The notes: a model not told the origin generated them from the letters alone. A stretch of 64,000 nt of DNA from Lentisphaerae bacterium RIFOXYC12_FULL_60_16 (GCA_001803315.1 MHBQ01000065.1:1-64000), one strand, 5' to 3'; positions 34,364 to 43,683 are shown, counted from the first letter of the stretch. Made by a program: numbers and translations.

Positions 34364-36382
34364 CTACAACAACCGCGTGGCGCTTCCCCCAATGGTCTTG
34401 AAAATCATCACGTTGATTTCCTTCTCGTTCAGTTCATCGCCGGCTCCGGGATAACTGCCGACTTCGTGATACCGCTGATAGAATTCAGGATGGTCCGGCG
34501 CACAGGGTTCCTGTCCCGGCAACAGTTCAAAACATGTCGTGTTGCGAAACGGCCACAGATCCACCGGCGAACGGGCGGCCACCCCTTCAAAGATCTGATT
34601 AATCATTTCGAGCGCAATGGGGACATCACGTTTTGCCACAGCCCAACTGTTCGCCGGATGCACATCCCGCCAGAGGTCCGCCTGGACAATCGCCGCCACA
34701 TGGGGATCATCGATCAACAAACCGATTTCCGTATTGAGGTTCGCCGACCGCGGATCCAGGTTGTAGGAACCGATGAACGTATAGCGGTCATCCATGACAA
34801 AGGATTTGGCATGGATGCATAAAAACGGACGAGGCCCACCCGCTTCATGGGAACGGCGTTCAAGCGCAGGATACTGTGGAAGAATCTTCAACAAATCCTC
34901 CGGATGCGGCTTGAATTCATAGATCTCCATCTTTGCCTCATCAAGATAGAGGGATCGCATGCGAAAGTTAGCCGAATAGGCAATCAGATTGTCCGTTGAC
35001 CCGAAACTGTTTGAGGAAATAACAACCCGCAGGGCGGGATTTTTCCGCTTGAGCCGGAGAAACATGCGGCGCGTGGCACTATCGAGCACCAGGTACGGAG
35101 TTTGCATGATCAGGCTCGATTGCACCTTTTGGATCAAGCGGGAGATCTGGCCGGTTATCTGCCCCTTCCCATGGAAAAAAAAGAACTTCCGGTTCTTGCC
35201 CGGTTTATCCGCCAGCAAGGTGACACGTTGGGCCGGAATCAACCGGCGGGCAAATTGTTCCGCAATCAGTCGATTGTCGCTGGCGCCGGCGGTCAGCGCA
35301 TCAAACCAACCGGGCTTTACCCAGTCTGCCCGGTCACGCTTGAGGTCAACCGGCCCCTGGTTGATACGCTTGGCCACATCCTTGAGCTTTTGGACGGGAA
35401 CGGCATAATCACTGGCCCAGAAGGTCTCGAAGACATCCCCCATGGACTGGCCGAGGGGGCCAATCAACAGGACATCACGATCCTTGAAGTTTATCCCTTC
35501 ACCGAAGTCGTAATAACAATTCTGGTAATTCCGTCCACCGGTTATCCCCATGAACTGGTCCACCAGGAACAGCTTGTTATGCATGCGCTGGTTGGTGCGA
35601 TTGGGCGTCAGGTAGTCCAGCACTTCCTGGAGCGGTGCCGGATCCATACGGTTCGCAATCGGCCGGTAAATCCGGACTTCGAAATTCGGATGAACCGTCG
35701 CCAGGTAGGCCATCAGGTGGATATTGCGAACCGAACTGAAATGATCCGTCATCAAACGTACTTTGACCCCCCGGCGGGCTGCTTCCATCAGTTCGTACAG
35801 GACCAGGCGTCCACACTCATCATCCCGGAATATATAGGTCTGGATATTGATCGACTGGCGAGCCTGACGGATCAGATGGATACGCAACAACAGGGCATCG
35901 TATCCGCTGTTCAATATGCCCACAAAATTACTCGTTTCGACATCACGTCCTGAATCCAGGTTCATGATCGTTCGCCGCAAAAACAACCAAAGCGGAGAAA
36001 CCCCGCCGAACGGATCTTCGTTCAAGGTCTCCACCGGTCCGGCTTCCGCCGGCTTGGTTCCTGTCGCTGGATCTGGTTTCACGGCCTCCGCCGGTGATGC
36101 CGGTGATACCGGAGGAGGCTGCAAGGTGTTTGCAGATTCGGCTGGCTGGTCTTTCCCGGGCTGAACCGGTTCACGCACCCTGGCGGGGGCCGTTCGTTCA
36201 GGCATCGGTGGTTTCGTTTCAGGCGGGATTTCAATGCGGCCTTCCTGCTGGTATTGTTCGCGCTGGAGGGACTGCTGCCGCAGCCAATCCGCATAATCAT
36301 CGGCATGGACCGTGGACACGAACACGATGATGGCGGGAAGCGCTCTTACCAACCCCTTCCATTTCCATTCAGGCATGATCAT
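34364..36382 (-). CDS. Secreted phospholipase D / cardiolipin synthase-like protein
   Basis: A 672-residue protein with a hydrophobic signal segment, a Pro/Glu/Ala-rich linker (about residues 40-115) and two PLD catalytic motifs: MHNKLFLVDQ-GITGGRNY in the first half and IHAKSFVMDD-FIGSYN in the second, both complete H-x-K-x4-D. It resembles YmdC/ClsC-type cardiolipin synthases and probably acts on phospholipids outside the cytoplasm. The ATG at 36382 is favoured by AGAAGG eight bases upstream. It overlaps the thioesterase gene upstream by 14 bases. Confidence 0.85.
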   Translation of the reverse strand: MIMPEWKWKGLVRALPAIIVFVSTVHADDYADWLRQQSLQREQYQQEGRIEIPPETKPPMPERTAPARVREPVQPGKDQPAESANTLQPPPVSPASPAEAVKPDPATGTKPAEAGPVETLNEDPFGGVSPLWLFLRRTIMNLDSGRDVETSNFVGILNSGYDALLLRIHLIRQARQSINIQTYIFRDDECGRLVLYELMEAARRGVKVRLMTDHFSSVRNIHLMAYLATVHPNFEVRIYRPIANRMDPAPLQEVLDYLTPNRTNQRMHNKLFLVDQFMGITGGRNYQNCYYDFGEGINFKDRDVLLIGPLGQSMGDVFETFWASDYAVPVQKLKDVAKRINQGPVDLKRDRADWVKPGWFDALTAGASDNRLIAEQFARRLIPAQRVTLLADKPGKNRKFFFFHGKGQITGQISRLIQKVQSSLIMQTPYLVLDSATRRMFLRLKRKNPALRVVISSNSFGSTDNLIAYSANFRMRSLYLDEAKMEIYEFKPHPEDLLKILPQYPALERRSHEAGGPRPFLCIHAKSFVMDDRYTFIGSYNLDPRSANLNTEIGLLIDDPHVAAIVQADLWRDVHPANSWAVAKRDVPIALEMINQIFEGVAARSPVDLWPFRNTTCFELLPGQEPCAPDHPEFYQRYHEVGSYPGAGDELNEKEINVMIFKTIGGSATRLL

Positions 36383-36923
36383 GAGATCCACCTTCTGTTA
36401 TGAGGTCGCCCAGATCCAGGGAGTCTCCATCCGTCATGAAATCATCCCGGCTCAAGGCAAATTCTGATTTCGGCATCGGCAGGTAGCGTCCGGTTGTCTC
36501 GGATAGAACCTGTCCTTCAACATCCAGCAGGCACCCACCCGTCTCGCACATACGACCCGATACCCGGCAGGCCCATCCCTCGGCACGAACCGCCTTCCCC
36601 ACCCGGACCGGTGCACGGAGCCGCGTATGCACATCCACCGCCACACAAGCACGCCGGGAAGCCAACATGGCAGCCCATGTCATCACCTCATCCAACAGGA
36701 TCATGCTGATACCGCCATGAACCAGGGTCTTCCATCCCACGTCGGTTTCCCGTGGGACATAGTCCAACACAACGGTATTACCGCCCTGGACCCGGGACCG
36801 TTGCTGAAATCCCCGCATATTCTGTTCACCGCAAACCAGGCAATGCCGGGTCCACGGCAGGACACCATCCCGCTCCGACAAGCGCAAGCGCTCACCATTC
36901 GAGCCCCCGGCAGTGCGTACCAT
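36369..36923 (-). CDS. Hotdog-fold thioesterase (PaaI-like)
   Basis: A 184-residue protein with a hotdog domain (about residues 28-150): CLVCGEQNMRGF, LVHGGISMILLDEVMTWAA with the usual H-G-G-x-x-x-x-x-L-D-E pattern, and ADVHTR-like VAVDVHTRLRAPVRVG. The family hydrolyses acyl-CoA or acyl-ACP thioesters. A 30-residue acidic C-terminal tail follows. It sits between rmuC and the PLD-like gene, with 1-base and 14-base overlaps, so the three form one operon. Confidence 0.82.
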   Translation of the reverse strand: MVRTAGGSNGERLRLSERDGVLPWTRHCLVCGEQNMRGFQQRSRVQGGNTVVLDYVPRETDVGWKTLVHGGISMILLDEVMTWAAMLASRRACVAVDVHTRLRAPVRVGKAVRAEGWACRVSGRMCETGGCLLDVEGQVLSETTGRYLPMPKSEFALSRDDFMTDGDSLDLGDLITEGGSHDHA

Positions 36924-38275
36924 CAGACATCCCCCCCGGCAGCCGATCCATCCGAAGGGACATCTGTGTCTGGTTCCGTTTCAGCCAATGTCCCTTCCAT
37001 CAAAGGCGGCAACACGGTGTTCGGCAAATCCTGGACTGAACGCAACCGGCGATTAATGGCACGTGTCCGCTGGAGTACGTTTTTCTCGATGCTATTGCTG
37101 GCTTCCTGGAGTTTGCGCTGGACCCCTTCGATCACACCGCCAAATTTATCGAATTCCGTCTTCACGGCCGCCAGCAACTGCCAGACTTCACTGGAACGTT
37201 TCTGGATGGCCAGGGTCCTGAATCCCATCTGCAGGCTGTTCAGCAGCGCCGCCAGTGTCGTGGGACCCGCCAGGTTCACCCGGTAGAGGCGTTGCAAAGC
37301 CTCCACCAGTCCCGGCCGTCGCAGGACTTCGCTATAAAGTCCTTCAACCGGCAGGAAAAGGATGGCAAAATCGGTCGTCAGCGGCGGCACGATATACTTG
37401 GAACTGATGTCCTTTGCCTCCTGGCGTATTCGTTGCTCGATTTTCTGGGCGGCATCCTGGACCGCGGCTGAATCACCCCGTTCCGATGCGTCGATCAGTC
37501 GTTCATAATCCTCGCGCGGATATTTGGCATCGATCGGCAACCAGACAGGGACATCCTCACCATCGCCACGACCGGGTAACCGGATGGCAAATTCAACCAC
37601 CTCATTGGTATCGGGCCGCACCCGGAAATTCTGTGTATACTGTTCAGGCGCCAGCACCTGCTCCAGCAAGGCGCCGAGTTGCATTTCCCCCCAAAGCCCG
37701 CGTGTCTTCACGTTGGTCAGGACTTTCTTCAAATCACCAACCCCGCTGGCCAGGGTTTGCATCTCACCCAGACCGGCATGCACCTGTTTAAGTTGCTCGG
37801 TAACCAGTCGGAATGATTCACCCAGACGTTTCTCAAGGGTTCCCTGCAACTTTTCGTCAACCGTCTTGCGCATCTCCTCAAGGCGAACCGCATTATCCTG
37901 TTGGATGCGGGTCAATTTTTCATCCACCTTCTGTTGCAACGCCTCCAATTTTTGTTCCAATCCCTGGGTCAGTTTATCCAGGCGACCCGTCTGCACACCC
38001 GCCTGGTCTGCCATCTGCCGGATAACGGAATCGTTGAAGGTTTGGAAACGCGTGGACAATGCTTCCCGCAAGGCGCTTATCTGGACGCCGGTTTCCTCAC
38101 GGTTCCGGCCGAGTTCCTCGCGGAGCAGGCGTTCCCCGCGTTCAAGACCTCGTTCCAGTGAATCCAACCGGGGAGACAGGTCCTGGGGAGACCTTACACA
38201 TTTCCAGACGGCGACCAGGACAGCCACCAGGGCAAGTTGCAGTACCACCACCAGAACAAGAAGACTGATAGTCAC
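36923..38275 (-). CDS. rmuC: DNA recombination protein RmuC
   Basis: A 450-residue protein with an N-terminal membrane anchor (LLVLVVVLQLALVAVLVAV), a long coiled coil (about 30-170) and the RmuC nuclease-like domain with VKTRGLWGEMQLGALLEQVL, LPIDAKYPREDYERL and FLPVEGLYSEVLRRPGLVE (read in shorter parts). RmuC limits inversions at short repeats and is thought to cut branched DNA. Length and layout are normal. First gene of a three-gene operon with its own strong promoter. Confidence 0.93.
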   Translation of the reverse strand: MTISLLVLVVVLQLALVAVLVAVWKCVRSPQDLSPRLDSLERGLERGERLLREELGRNREETGVQISALREALSTRFQTFNDSVIRQMADQAGVQTGRLDKLTQGLEQKLEALQQKVDEKLTRIQQDNAVRLEEMRKTVDEKLQGTLEKRLGESFRLVTEQLKQVHAGLGEMQTLASGVGDLKKVLTNVKTRGLWGEMQLGALLEQVLAPEQYTQNFRVRPDTNEVVEFAIRLPGRGDGEDVPVWLPIDAKYPREDYERLIDASERGDSAAVQDAAQKIEQRIRQEAKDISSKYIVPPLTTDFAILFLPVEGLYSEVLRRPGLVEALQRLYRVNLAGPTTLAALLNSLQMGFRTLAIQKRSSEVWQLLAAVKTEFDKFGGVIEGVQRKLQEASNSIEKNVLQRTRAINRRLRSVQDLPNTVLPPLMEGTLAETEPDTDVPSDGSAAGGDV

Positions 38276-38296
38276 AGGTTTATCCTCGTTTCGGCC

Positions 38297-38324
38297 AGTG
38301 TATCACGATGACAACCGGTGTCAA
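38297..38324 (-). promoter_or_regulatory. rmuC promoter
   Basis: Perfect TTGACA (38319-38324) and TACACT (38297-38302) on the minus strand, 16 bases apart, about 20 bases before the start codon. Confidence 0.65.
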
Positions 38325-38353
38325 ACCGCCCAAATCGAGGGTGCTTGGGCGGT
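38325..38353. promoter_or_regulatory. Perfect 9-bp inverted repeat beside the rmuC promoter
   Basis: ACCGCCCAA and TTGGGCGGT pair perfectly around 11 bases and directly abut the rmuC -35 box. No gene ends here, so it is not an ordinary terminator; an operator is the simplest reading. The following stretch to 38531 (about 180 bases) has GC-rich short hairpins (for example CCGGC/GCCGG near 38377-38396 and CTCC-AAAC-GGAG near 38447-38458) but no gene or known RNA that I can recognise. Confidence 0.45.
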
Positions 38354-38531
38354 GAGTTTGTGCATTTTCCGCTGGAGCCGGCTCGACCCCGGGCCGGTCT
38401 GGATCCGAGTTGGTCAGGTAAGGGAACGGGGCGATGTCGCCTGTCTCCAAACGGAGGTAAAATTAGTCCGTCGCATGCAAATCCTCAAACTCCCATATGC
38501 ACCCAACTGGTTTGTTTTGAAGAGGTTTGTT

Positions 38532-38559
38532 TTGACACATCGGAATCTTCCGCTAGACT
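38532..38559 (+). promoter_or_regulatory. tRNA-Pro promoter
   Basis: Perfect TTGACA (38532-38537) and TAGACT (38554-38559), 16 bases apart, ending 22 bases before the tRNA. Confidence 0.65.
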
Positions 38560-38581
38560 GGTCCGCGATTCAGATCTTCTT

Positions 38582-38658
38582 CGGGGCGTAGCGCAGACTG
38601 GTAGCGCGTTTGGTTCGGGACCAAAAGGTCATGGGTTCAAATCCCATCGCCCCGACCA
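38582..38658 (+). tRNA. tRNA-Pro (CGG)
   Basis: A 77-nt tRNA with encoded CCA, acceptor stem CGGGGCG/CGCCCCG, anticodon arm TTTGG-TTCGGGA-CCAAA giving anticodon CGG for the proline codon CCG, and T-arm ATGGG-TTCAAAT-CCCAT. All stems pair fully. No T-run terminator is seen in the 80 bases before the next gene. Confidence 0.96.
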
Positions 38659-38737
38659 CCAGTCCCCCTCCCTTCCAACTCGACAACCGTGGGTGATCAT
38701 TGCTATTAGTCTGCAACCGTTCCTTAAAGGATGATTA

Positions 38738-40954
38738 TTGCGAATCATGAGCGATCCGACACACCAGTCCGCCAATCCATTGAACCGTTCGACTATCGGT
38801 TTCCTGATCGGACTCGGCGTTTTTGCGATCATCACGTTGATCCGGTTGGCGGGATGGCTGGAGCCGCTCAACCTGAAATGGATGGATGCCGCAGTTCGAT
38901 GGACCGTACACTGGGGATTCTCGCCGTCTCCGGAAAACATTGCCGTGGTGACCATCGATCAGACCAGCCTCGAACAGGTTCATCAAACCATGGCGCAACG
39001 ATGGCCATGGCCCCGTATTTTCTACGCCCGCATGATCGAATATCTACACCAACAGGGCGTCCGCGCCATCGTATTTGACATGTTGTTCACCGAACCGGAG
39101 ATCGATCGAATGGACATCGCGGGCGAAACATCCGATGCCGCCCTTGTCGATGCCACCCACAAAGCCGCCATGGTCCATCATGCGTTTATGCCGCTACGCC
39201 AGGGACTTGAACCAGATGCCGAAAAATGGACCGCTTTGCATAGTACGCAACCCTTCCCCACCAACTTCCCGGCGCTTTTCTCGGGATTCTCACTGCCTGT
39301 TTTTGCGTCCATGGCCTCACCTTCCGCCGACCTGATCGCAAACGCACGAACGGTCGGATCGGTGTTTATTCAACCCGACAGGGATGGCATCATCCGGCAT
39401 AGCGCACCGCTCGGTATCCAGTGTAACGGCGCCTGGTTTCCCTCCCTCCCGACTGCCGTTGCATGGGATTTCCTGGGACGACCGGACGCTGCCAGGGTGG
39501 ATGGTTCCTTACAGTTGGGGAGCATCCCCTGCCCCCTCACCTCACAGGGCCGGTTCATTATTGGCTGGTACGGAAACCGTCCAGGCACCCATTCCCCATT
39601 TGCTCATTTTTCCGCGTATTCCGTGCTCCGCTCAAGCGCCCAACTGGATGCCGGACTTACCCCGGATATCCCCCCTTTCTCCTTTCTCGGTAAAATCGTC
39701 TACGTGGGATCGTCCGCCCCGGGACTTTCTGACCTGAAAGCCACCCCCTTGAATTCCAACACGCCGGGAGTCGATATCCAGGCCACCATGCTCGCAAACA
39801 TTCTCTGCGGGCATGCCGTTGCACGCACAGGAACCGCCACGGGCAGCGCCTTGCTCCTTGCATTATGCCTACTGGTCGGAGGGGGTACCGCTCATAATCG
39901 TCGGACGTGGTGGCATATGATCGGCATCCTGGGGGTTCTCATCGCCCTGTTGGCGTTCAGTGTCGCCTTGCTGGCCTTGCGCCGTATTTGGTTTGACCCC
40001 CTGCCGATGGTCGCAGGAATCGGACTGACCTGGGTGGGCGTCATATTTTCCAATTACCTGCACGAACGACGCCAGGGATTGGTCGTTCGCGGGATTTTTG
40101 AACATTACCTGGACCGATCCGTCGTTCAAACATTGGTGGCAGATCCGCGGCAGGTCCGACTTGGCGGTGAACGACGCCACGCAACCGTGCTGTTTTCCGA
40201 TGTCGCGAATTTCACCAGCACGTCCGAACAACTCAACCCGGAACAGGTGGTTCACTTCATGAACCTCTATTTGAACGCCATGACCGAAATTATCCTGGCC
40301 GCTGGTGGATTTCTGGACAAGTTTGTCGGTGATGAGATAGTCGCCATCTTTGGCGCACCGCAATCCATGCCCGACCATGCCGCACGGGCCTGCCAGGCCG
40401 TGTTGCGCATGCAGGAACGGCTCCGTGAACTTCAACCCGCTTTCCGTGATGCCGGTTGTCGCACGGAAATCTTTTCGCGGACCGGGCTCAGTACCGGCGA
40501 GCTCATTGTCGGAAACATGGGATCCGAAACCCGCATGAACTACACCGGCATGGGCGATACCATGAATCTTGGGGCCCGTATTGAAGGCGTGAACAAGGTG
40601 TACGGGACACGTGTCCTGGTAAGCGGCCAAACGGCCCAGGATGCCGGACCGGATTTTGTCTGGCGCGAAGTGGACGCGGTTCGCGTCAAGGGCCGCGCCA
40701 CGCCCGTCTCTCTCTTCGAACTGGTGGGAGGTCCGGCTGGCGTTTCCACGGAGATCCTGGTACGCCTTCACGGCTACCAGGCGGCCTTCGCACAATACCG
40801 TCAACGACACTGGCAGGAGGCCATCGCCATGCTGGAACCACTCGCGACCGCAGGGGACGGACCCTCCATCAACCTCCTTGCCCGGTGCCGGACATACGTA
40901 CAGACCCCTCCCCCTGCTGACTGGGATGGATCCTACACCATGGTGACCAAATGA
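38738..40954 (+). CDS. CHASE2-domain class III adenylate cyclase
   Basis: A 738-residue membrane cyclase. An N-terminal membrane helix, an extracytoplasmic CHASE2 sensor (about 45-360, with IAVVTIDQTSL, FDMLFTEPE and KIVYVGSSAPGLSDLKATP), three membrane helices (about 365-445) and a cyclase domain follow. In the cyclase both metal Asp residues are present (VLFSDVANFTS and KFVGDEIVAIFG); the Lys and GMGDTMNLGARIEG favour ATP as substrate and contain the transition-state Asn/Arg. It makes cAMP in response to an outside signal. The TTG at 38738 has AAAGGA at good spacing; ATG at 38747 is the alternative. Overlaps the lipoprotein gene by ATGA. Confidence 0.9.
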   Translation: MRIMSDPTHQSANPLNRSTIGFLIGLGVFAIITLIRLAGWLEPLNLKWMDAAVRWTVHWGFSPSPENIAVVTIDQTSLEQVHQTMAQRWPWPRIFYARMIEYLHQQGVRAIVFDMLFTEPEIDRMDIAGETSDAALVDATHKAAMVHHAFMPLRQGLEPDAEKWTALHSTQPFPTNFPALFSGFSLPVFASMASPSADLIANARTVGSVFIQPDRDGIIRHSAPLGIQCNGAWFPSLPTAVAWDFLGRPDAARVDGSLQLGSIPCPLTSQGRFIIGWYGNRPGTHSPFAHFSAYSVLRSSAQLDAGLTPDIPPFSFLGKIVYVGSSAPGLSDLKATPLNSNTPGVDIQATMLANILCGHAVARTGTATGSALLLALCLLVGGGTAHNRRTWWHMIGILGVLIALLAFSVALLALRRIWFDPLPMVAGIGLTWVGVIFSNYLHERRQGLVVRGIFEHYLDRSVVQTLVADPRQVRLGGERRHATVLFSDVANFTSTSEQLNPEQVVHFMNLYLNAMTEIILAAGGFLDKFVGDEIVAIFGAPQSMPDHAARACQAVLRMQERLRELQPAFRDAGCRTEIFSRTGLSTGELIVGNMGSETRMNYTGMGDTMNLGARIEGVNKVYGTRVLVSGQTAQDAGPDFVWREVDAVRVKGRATPVSLFELVGGPAGVSTEILVRLHGYQAAFAQYRQRHWQEAIAMLEPLATAGDGPSINLLARCRTYVQTPPPADWDGSYTMVTK

Positions 40955-42582
40955 ACCCATTCAACGGCAGGACGTGTAGACCCCCTGCAATCACCCTCTT
41001 CCTGACTCTTCTTTTGGCGCTTACCGCCTGTCAAACCGGTCCGGCGGATATGGCCACCATCCGGAACGATGCCAGTCTCATCGGCAAGGAGGGAAACTGG
41101 GCGCTCAAAGCCCGCTATGGCAAACCCGGCGTCCGCATGGATCTCGAATATCTGCGACTTTTCACCCGCGAGATGGACAGCTTGATCAGCGAAATGTCCG
41201 CCCTGCATCGCAGCCTGTCACGCCGCCCCCTTGAACATTTCACCAGCGAACAGCATGACCGGGTGGAACAGATGTTGTTCCGGTTCGTCGTCTGTTGGGA
41301 ATCCCTCTGGGATCTCGTCACCTTTTATTCGGATTTCGGAGACAAGGTCGGCGATTCATCGCTCGCCGACAAGGGGTTCCTGATCGGGTATGACGCCGCC
41401 TTGCACCTGAACTACTATGGTTGCAAGATGGTCCTGACCTTCCTGGACGAACCGGCGTTTACCGCCAAGTTGAACGAGGGATATCCTCGCTGTGAAATTC
41501 CTTCCGGAACCTTTGATCGAATGGTCCAGTCGGTCACCTCCCTTGACAACATCGAATCCATGGAAATCGCCTGGCAGGTATTTAAAGAGCAATCCGAGGA
41601 TTCTCGGTCCCGGCTGGCCCGGGTGGCTCGTCGTGACACGGATGCCCGTGCGTTGGTCGCCGATATCCGGCGCATCCGGCTTTACCAGGAAGCCCAGGTC
41701 GAACGCCTGCTTCAGGCACGTTCCATCCTGTTCCCGGGCATGGAAAATCGCATCCGCCATTCCAAGATTGTTGCCGCGATTGACAACCTACGGAAAGACG
41801 GCGCCGACCTGCTGTTCAAGGTGGCGGGCACCTTGGGCAACGGCATTGTGATCCTGACAAAATCCCCCCTGGCGTCCCCCATCGAGCTGACCCGTGAGCA
41901 GATTGACCAAACACTCAAGGCCTTGCGGCCCGGCGATGTGCTGCTGATGTTCTCGAAGGGTTACATGACCAACGTCTTTATTCCCGGCCGTTTCAAACAT
42001 GCCCTGACGTACGTCGGGACCTCCGGCCAGCGCATCGGATTGGGCATCCACACCTATGCGTCAGGTTACGATGAAAACAAACTTAAGCGGGTCATGCAGA
42101 CCCTGGCACGGTTCGATCTGACTCCGGGAACCGAACCGGACCTTGTTGAAGCCGTCGGGGAAGGCGTCATTTTCAATTCCCTGCGCCAGGTCCTGGAACA
42201 TAAAGTCTGCCGTCTGGTGGTCTTTCGTCCCCTGCTGGATGCCGAGGGGTTATCCCGCTACTTATCCACGGTGTTTTCATTCCTGGGCGCAGGTTATGAT
42301 TTCCGCTTTGATTTCAGCGAGGCGGAACATCTCTGCTGCACCGAGTTAACCTACCGCGCACTCAACGGGGTTGGCCCCATCCGCTTCGACCTCTCTCCCC
42401 GTATGGGACGCATGACGCTCAGCGCCGACGACATCGTCCACCAGCATTTCAAAACGCCGCGTGAATCACGCGGGATGGCCGTTGTCCTGCTGGCTGAACC
42501 GGATCCGGAACAATCCGGCGATGCCGGTCGGATCCTCACGGATGATGCAGCCGCCAGCCGCCTGGCAGAAATCATCAACTGA
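40951..42582 (+). CDS. YiiX/NlpC-P60-like lipoprotein
   Basis: A 543-residue lipoprotein: signal with lipobox LTAC (Cys about 27), a helical middle region (about 55-290), and a C-terminal permuted papain-fold domain of the YiiX/YebB type. The latter shows LRPGDVLLMFS, the His in RFKHALTYVG, and the Cys in EHLCCTELTYRALN, in the inverted His/Cys order expected for this family. These enzymes cleave or transfer acyl groups on peptides or lipids. It is translationally coupled to the CHASE2 cyclase, suggesting a linked envelope function. Confidence 0.83.
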   Translation: MNPFNGRTCRPPAITLFLTLLLALTACQTGPADMATIRNDASLIGKEGNWALKARYGKPGVRMDLEYLRLFTREMDSLISEMSALHRSLSRRPLEHFTSEQHDRVEQMLFRFVVCWESLWDLVTFYSDFGDKVGDSSLADKGFLIGYDAALHLNYYGCKMVLTFLDEPAFTAKLNEGYPRCEIPSGTFDRMVQSVTSLDNIESMEIAWQVFKEQSEDSRSRLARVARRDTDARALVADIRRIRLYQEAQVERLLQARSILFPGMENRIRHSKIVAAIDNLRKDGADLLFKVAGTLGNGIVILTKSPLASPIELTREQIDQTLKALRPGDVLLMFSKGYMTNVFIPGRFKHALTYVGTSGQRIGLGIHTYASGYDENKLKRVMQTLARFDLTPGTEPDLVEAVGEGVIFNSLRQVLEHKVCRLVVFRPLLDAEGLSRYLSTVFSFLGAGYDFRFDFSEAEHLCCTELTYRALNGVGPIRFDLSPRMGRMTLSADDIVHQHFKTPRESRGMAVVLLAEPDPEQSGDAGRILTDDAAASRLAEIIN

Positions 42583-42678
42583 CATTTTCCGGGCAGTTGA
42601 AGCTTGAGCCATGCATGAAGATTGTGTTAGGAATGACGATCGGTTGAACGAGGGCTTGCACGAAGGGAACGAAACCTA

Positions 42679-43032
42679 ATGAAGATTCCGCTGAACATGG
42701 GTGCTTCTTCCAACACATCTGGTCGGGCGGCACAGAACAAGGCGCTGGAACGTGACCTTGCGGCGGTTAAAAAAGGCGATTGGACAGCCAAGAACAATCT
42801 GGCCAAGTCCTTCGCCAACCTCCTGCGATCCCTTGCGGAAAAACGAAGCCAGGATCCCACCACGATCAACACCCTCGTTGAAGCAGGCAAGGAAGGGCTC
42901 TATACCGCCGCCGCAAAATTCAAACTGGATCAGGGCGCTGAACGCTTTCACGTTTTTGCTCTCGATTTCGTCGAAAAAGCGATGGACAACAAGGGTAAGG
43001 GCGGCTTTTTCGCATGGTTGTTTCGCCGCTGA
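42679..43032 (+). CDS. Small protein resembling sigma-70 region 2
   Basis: A 117-residue basic protein. Residues about 34-103 follow the pattern of sigma-70 region 2: AKNNLAKSFANLLRSLAEKR (as in A-x-N-L-x-x-x-x-x-L-V-x-x-I-A), NTLVEAGKEGLYTAAAKFKLDQG (as in D-L-x-Q-E-G-x-x-G-L-x-x-A-x-x-x-F-D-x-x-x-G), and ERFHVFALDFVEKAM (as in F-x-x-Y-A-x-x-x-I-x-x-x-I). There is no region 3 or 4, so it cannot recognise a -35 box by itself. The C-terminus is GGFFAWLFRR. The match is by eye and distant. AAGGGA lies 11 bases before the start. It may be co-transcribed with trmB. Confidence 0.68.
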   Translation: MKIPLNMGASSNTSGRAAQNKALERDLAAVKKGDWTAKNNLAKSFANLLRSLAEKRSQDPTTINTLVEAGKEGLYTAAAKFKLDQGAERFHVFALDFVEKAMDNKGKGGFFAWLFRR

Positions 43033-43044
43033 CAGGTTCCGCTA

Positions 43045-43683
43045 TTGCATCCCTTCAATCTTGACCCGGACAGCCTGATTCATCTTCCGCAACCGGGTGA
43101 CAATCCGTTTCCCCTAACCGAATGGTTCCCGGCGTACACCGGCATTGAACTGGATATCGGTTGTGGAAAGGGACGGTTCCTGGAAGCCCGAGCCAAAGCC
43201 CATCCCGAAACCGGCCTGGTTGGTATTGACCGGATGCTTAAACGCCTGCGAAAGGTAGATCGCCGGCTACGCAGGACCGGGTGCCAAAACGTCCGGCTCA
43301 TCCGGGCTGATGCCGATTACACCGTAACCTATCTGATTCCAACCGGCACCATTTCAACCGGCTTCATATATTTCCCGGATCCATGGCCCAAACGCCGGCA
43401 TCATAGTCGGCGTCTGTTCTCCCCGGCATTCGTCGATGCCCTCTTCAGGATTCTGACGGCATCAGGCATTATCCATGTGGCAACCGATCACGAAGATTAT
43501 TTCCGCTGGATTACCGGCACCATGCACCCGGACGACCGTTTCATTGAGATCCCGCCGTACCGGCCCAACCCTGACGAACAAACGGATTTTGAACGCCAAT
43601 TCATCCAGGAGCAGCGGCCGGTATACCGGTATTCGTTTCAAAAGCGATTGATCGACGCAATCCCGCCGCCGCACACCCCATGA
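43045..43683 (+). CDS. trmB: tRNA (guanine-N7-)-methyltransferase
   Basis: Methylates G46 of tRNAs using S-adenosylmethionine. The 212-residue protein has the SAM motif ELDIGCGKGRF, VGIDRM, the TrmB signature YFPDPWPKRRHHSRRL and the ending TDFERQF. The start is TTG at 43045, since no ATG precedes the SAM motif; the N-terminus is shorter than in E. coli. Its last 83 bases overlap the end of the O-antigen ligase gene on the other strand. Confidence 0.92.
   Translation: MHPFNLDPDSLIHLPQPGDNPFPLTEWFPAYTGIELDIGCGKGRFLEARAKAHPETGLVGIDRMLKRLRKVDRRLRRTGCQNVRLIRADADYTVTYLIPTGTISTGFIYFPDPWPKRRHHSRRLFSPAFVDALFRILTASGIIHVATDHEDYFRWITGTMHPDDRFIEIPPYRPNPDEQTDFERQFIQEQRPVYRYSFQKRLIDAIPPPHTP

Noticed and set aside
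38318-38734. Open frame across the rmuC-tRNA-Pro gap
   Set aside because: It crosses the tRNA-Pro gene and its promoter; the composition is low-complexity and unlike the neighbouring proteins.
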